Shown here piece after piece: positions 6,224 through 6,633 of a stretch of 6,633 bases of DNA. The position numbers and the translations under genes were made by a program. How positions within the stretch are numbered: the stretch's first letter is position 1; each line of letters starts with the position of its first letter. This stretch comes from Flavobacteriales bacterium (GTDB taxonomy: Bacteria > Bacteroidota > Bacteroidia > Flavobacteriales > UBA7430): positions 1 through 6,633 of the forward strand of contig NYWQ01000108.1 in assembly GCA_002685115.1 (NCBI GenBank). The letters are read 5' to 3'. The notes under the pieces are model-generated. The model made no database searches, was not told the DNA's origin, and saw only the letters and a program-made list of their open reading frames with translations.

Positions 6224-6633
6224 TTAAAGTAGACCACCTAATAAACCAAAGCCTCCACCTATCGCAGCTCCCATACCAGCTTTGCCAAATTGATCTCCAA
6301 TAGCTAAACCAGTTAAAGCACCACCTGCTGCCATACCAAAAGGATTTTTGTCAAAAGACTGTGTTCCTTGTTGTACAGGAAAACCTGAAGCTACAGGTGT
6401 AATTACATTAGAGAATCTTTGTAAATTTTGATATGGAGCTAAGTTCTGTTCTTGTTGTAAACTTCTTAATTCCTCTCCAACAGCTGTTAAGCTTGGTACA
6501 GCTCTAGCAGTTTGTAACTGTCTATTACGTTCATTTTCATATGATTGAAAAGCCAAAGGTAATGCTTGTCTACCTAATTGACTAACAACTTGTTGTTGAG
6601 ACATAGGACTGCCTGGAGTTCTACCTGCACCTG
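6224..6633 (-). CDS. C-terminal part of a phage virion protein with glycine-zipper tail (5' partial)
   Basis: The frame is open to the right edge. Upstream of the Met at 6604 there are nine more in-frame sense codons (GAGRTPGSP) and no stop, and no ribosome site precedes that Met. The true start therefore probably lies outside the window and the visible part is a C-terminal region of at least 135 residues. Numbering from Met 6604: residues 1-65 are polar and helical, with QALPLAFQSYENERNRQLQ, then an AVGEEL...LAPYQNLQRFSNVI helix. Residues 66-88 form a Pro/Gly/Gln linker. Residues 89-126 form a Gly/Ala-rich hydrophobic tail (GGALTGLAIG...GGGFGLLGGLL). I recall this layout, especially the PYQNLQRF-type helix and the NPxxxAxGGAxxG tail, from large families of marine phage structural proteins. 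By position it resembles T7 gp14, a small ejected protein with a membrane helix. The role is inferred. Confidence 0.7.
   Translation of the reverse strand, partial: GAGRTPGSPMSQQQVVSQLGRQALPLAFQSYENERNRQLQTARAVPSLTAVGEELRSLQQEQNLAPYQNLQRFSNVITPVASGFPVQQGTQSFDKNPFGMAAGGALTGLAIGDQFGKAGMGAAIGGGFGLLGGLL
6227..6337 (-). other. Glycine-zipper C-terminal tail
   Basis: The last 37 residues of the right-edge protein are nearly all Gly, Ala, Leu, Ile, Met and Phe, with small residues at regular short intervals (GGALTGLAIG, then GMGAAIGGGFGLLGGLL). This resembles glycine-zipper membrane or oligomerisation segments and would suit a protein that enters a membrane during DNA ejection. The hydrophobicity and glycine spacing are seen; the function is inference. 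Confidence 0.55.

Overview
This window reads as part of the structural (virion) region of a tailed bacteriophage, most likely a marine podovirus-like phage of an AT-rich host such as SAR11/Pelagibacter or a relative. The base composition is strongly AT-rich with A/T-ending codons. All genes lie on the minus strand and are packed almost without gaps (TAATG and TAAATG junctions). The proteins are of types familiar from uncultured marine phage genomes: glycine-zipper tails, a tape-measure-like C-terminal motif, a giant protein with several hydrophobic stretches, and a small coiled-coil plus membrane-anchor protein. The host assignment is inference. No integrase, tRNA, rRNA, insertion sequence or CRISPR array is visible.

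In transcription order (position 6633 down to 1), the window begins inside a protein with a glycine-zipper C-terminus (6224-6633, N-terminus outside the window). Next come an acidic, low-complexity 332-aa protein (5219-6217) and a 363-aa protein ending in a VGEEGPE/P-box like that of tape-measure proteins (4128-5219). These are followed by a very basic 181-aa protein (3574-4119) and a 1079-aa protein with hydrophobic Gly/Ala-rich segments and a C-terminal FGGQDW/APDWT block (334-3573). The last two are a 68-aa XhlA/holin-like protein (127-333) and the start of a small Cys-containing protein that runs off the left edge (1-127).

The order small glycine-zipper protein, mid-sized proteins, one very large protein, then a small membrane protein resembles the internal-core/ejection-protein block of T7-like phages (gp14-gp15-gp16, followed after the fibre by holin). 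My working model is that the central five genes encode internal or ejected virion proteins and that the 68-aa protein belongs to lysis or membrane functions. No enzymatic motif was recognised in any of them. Strong AGGAG Shine-Dalgarno sites precede the 363-aa and 181-aa genes, and the other starts appear to rely on translational coupling. Every stretch of the window is coding, with intergenic gaps of at most 8 bases.
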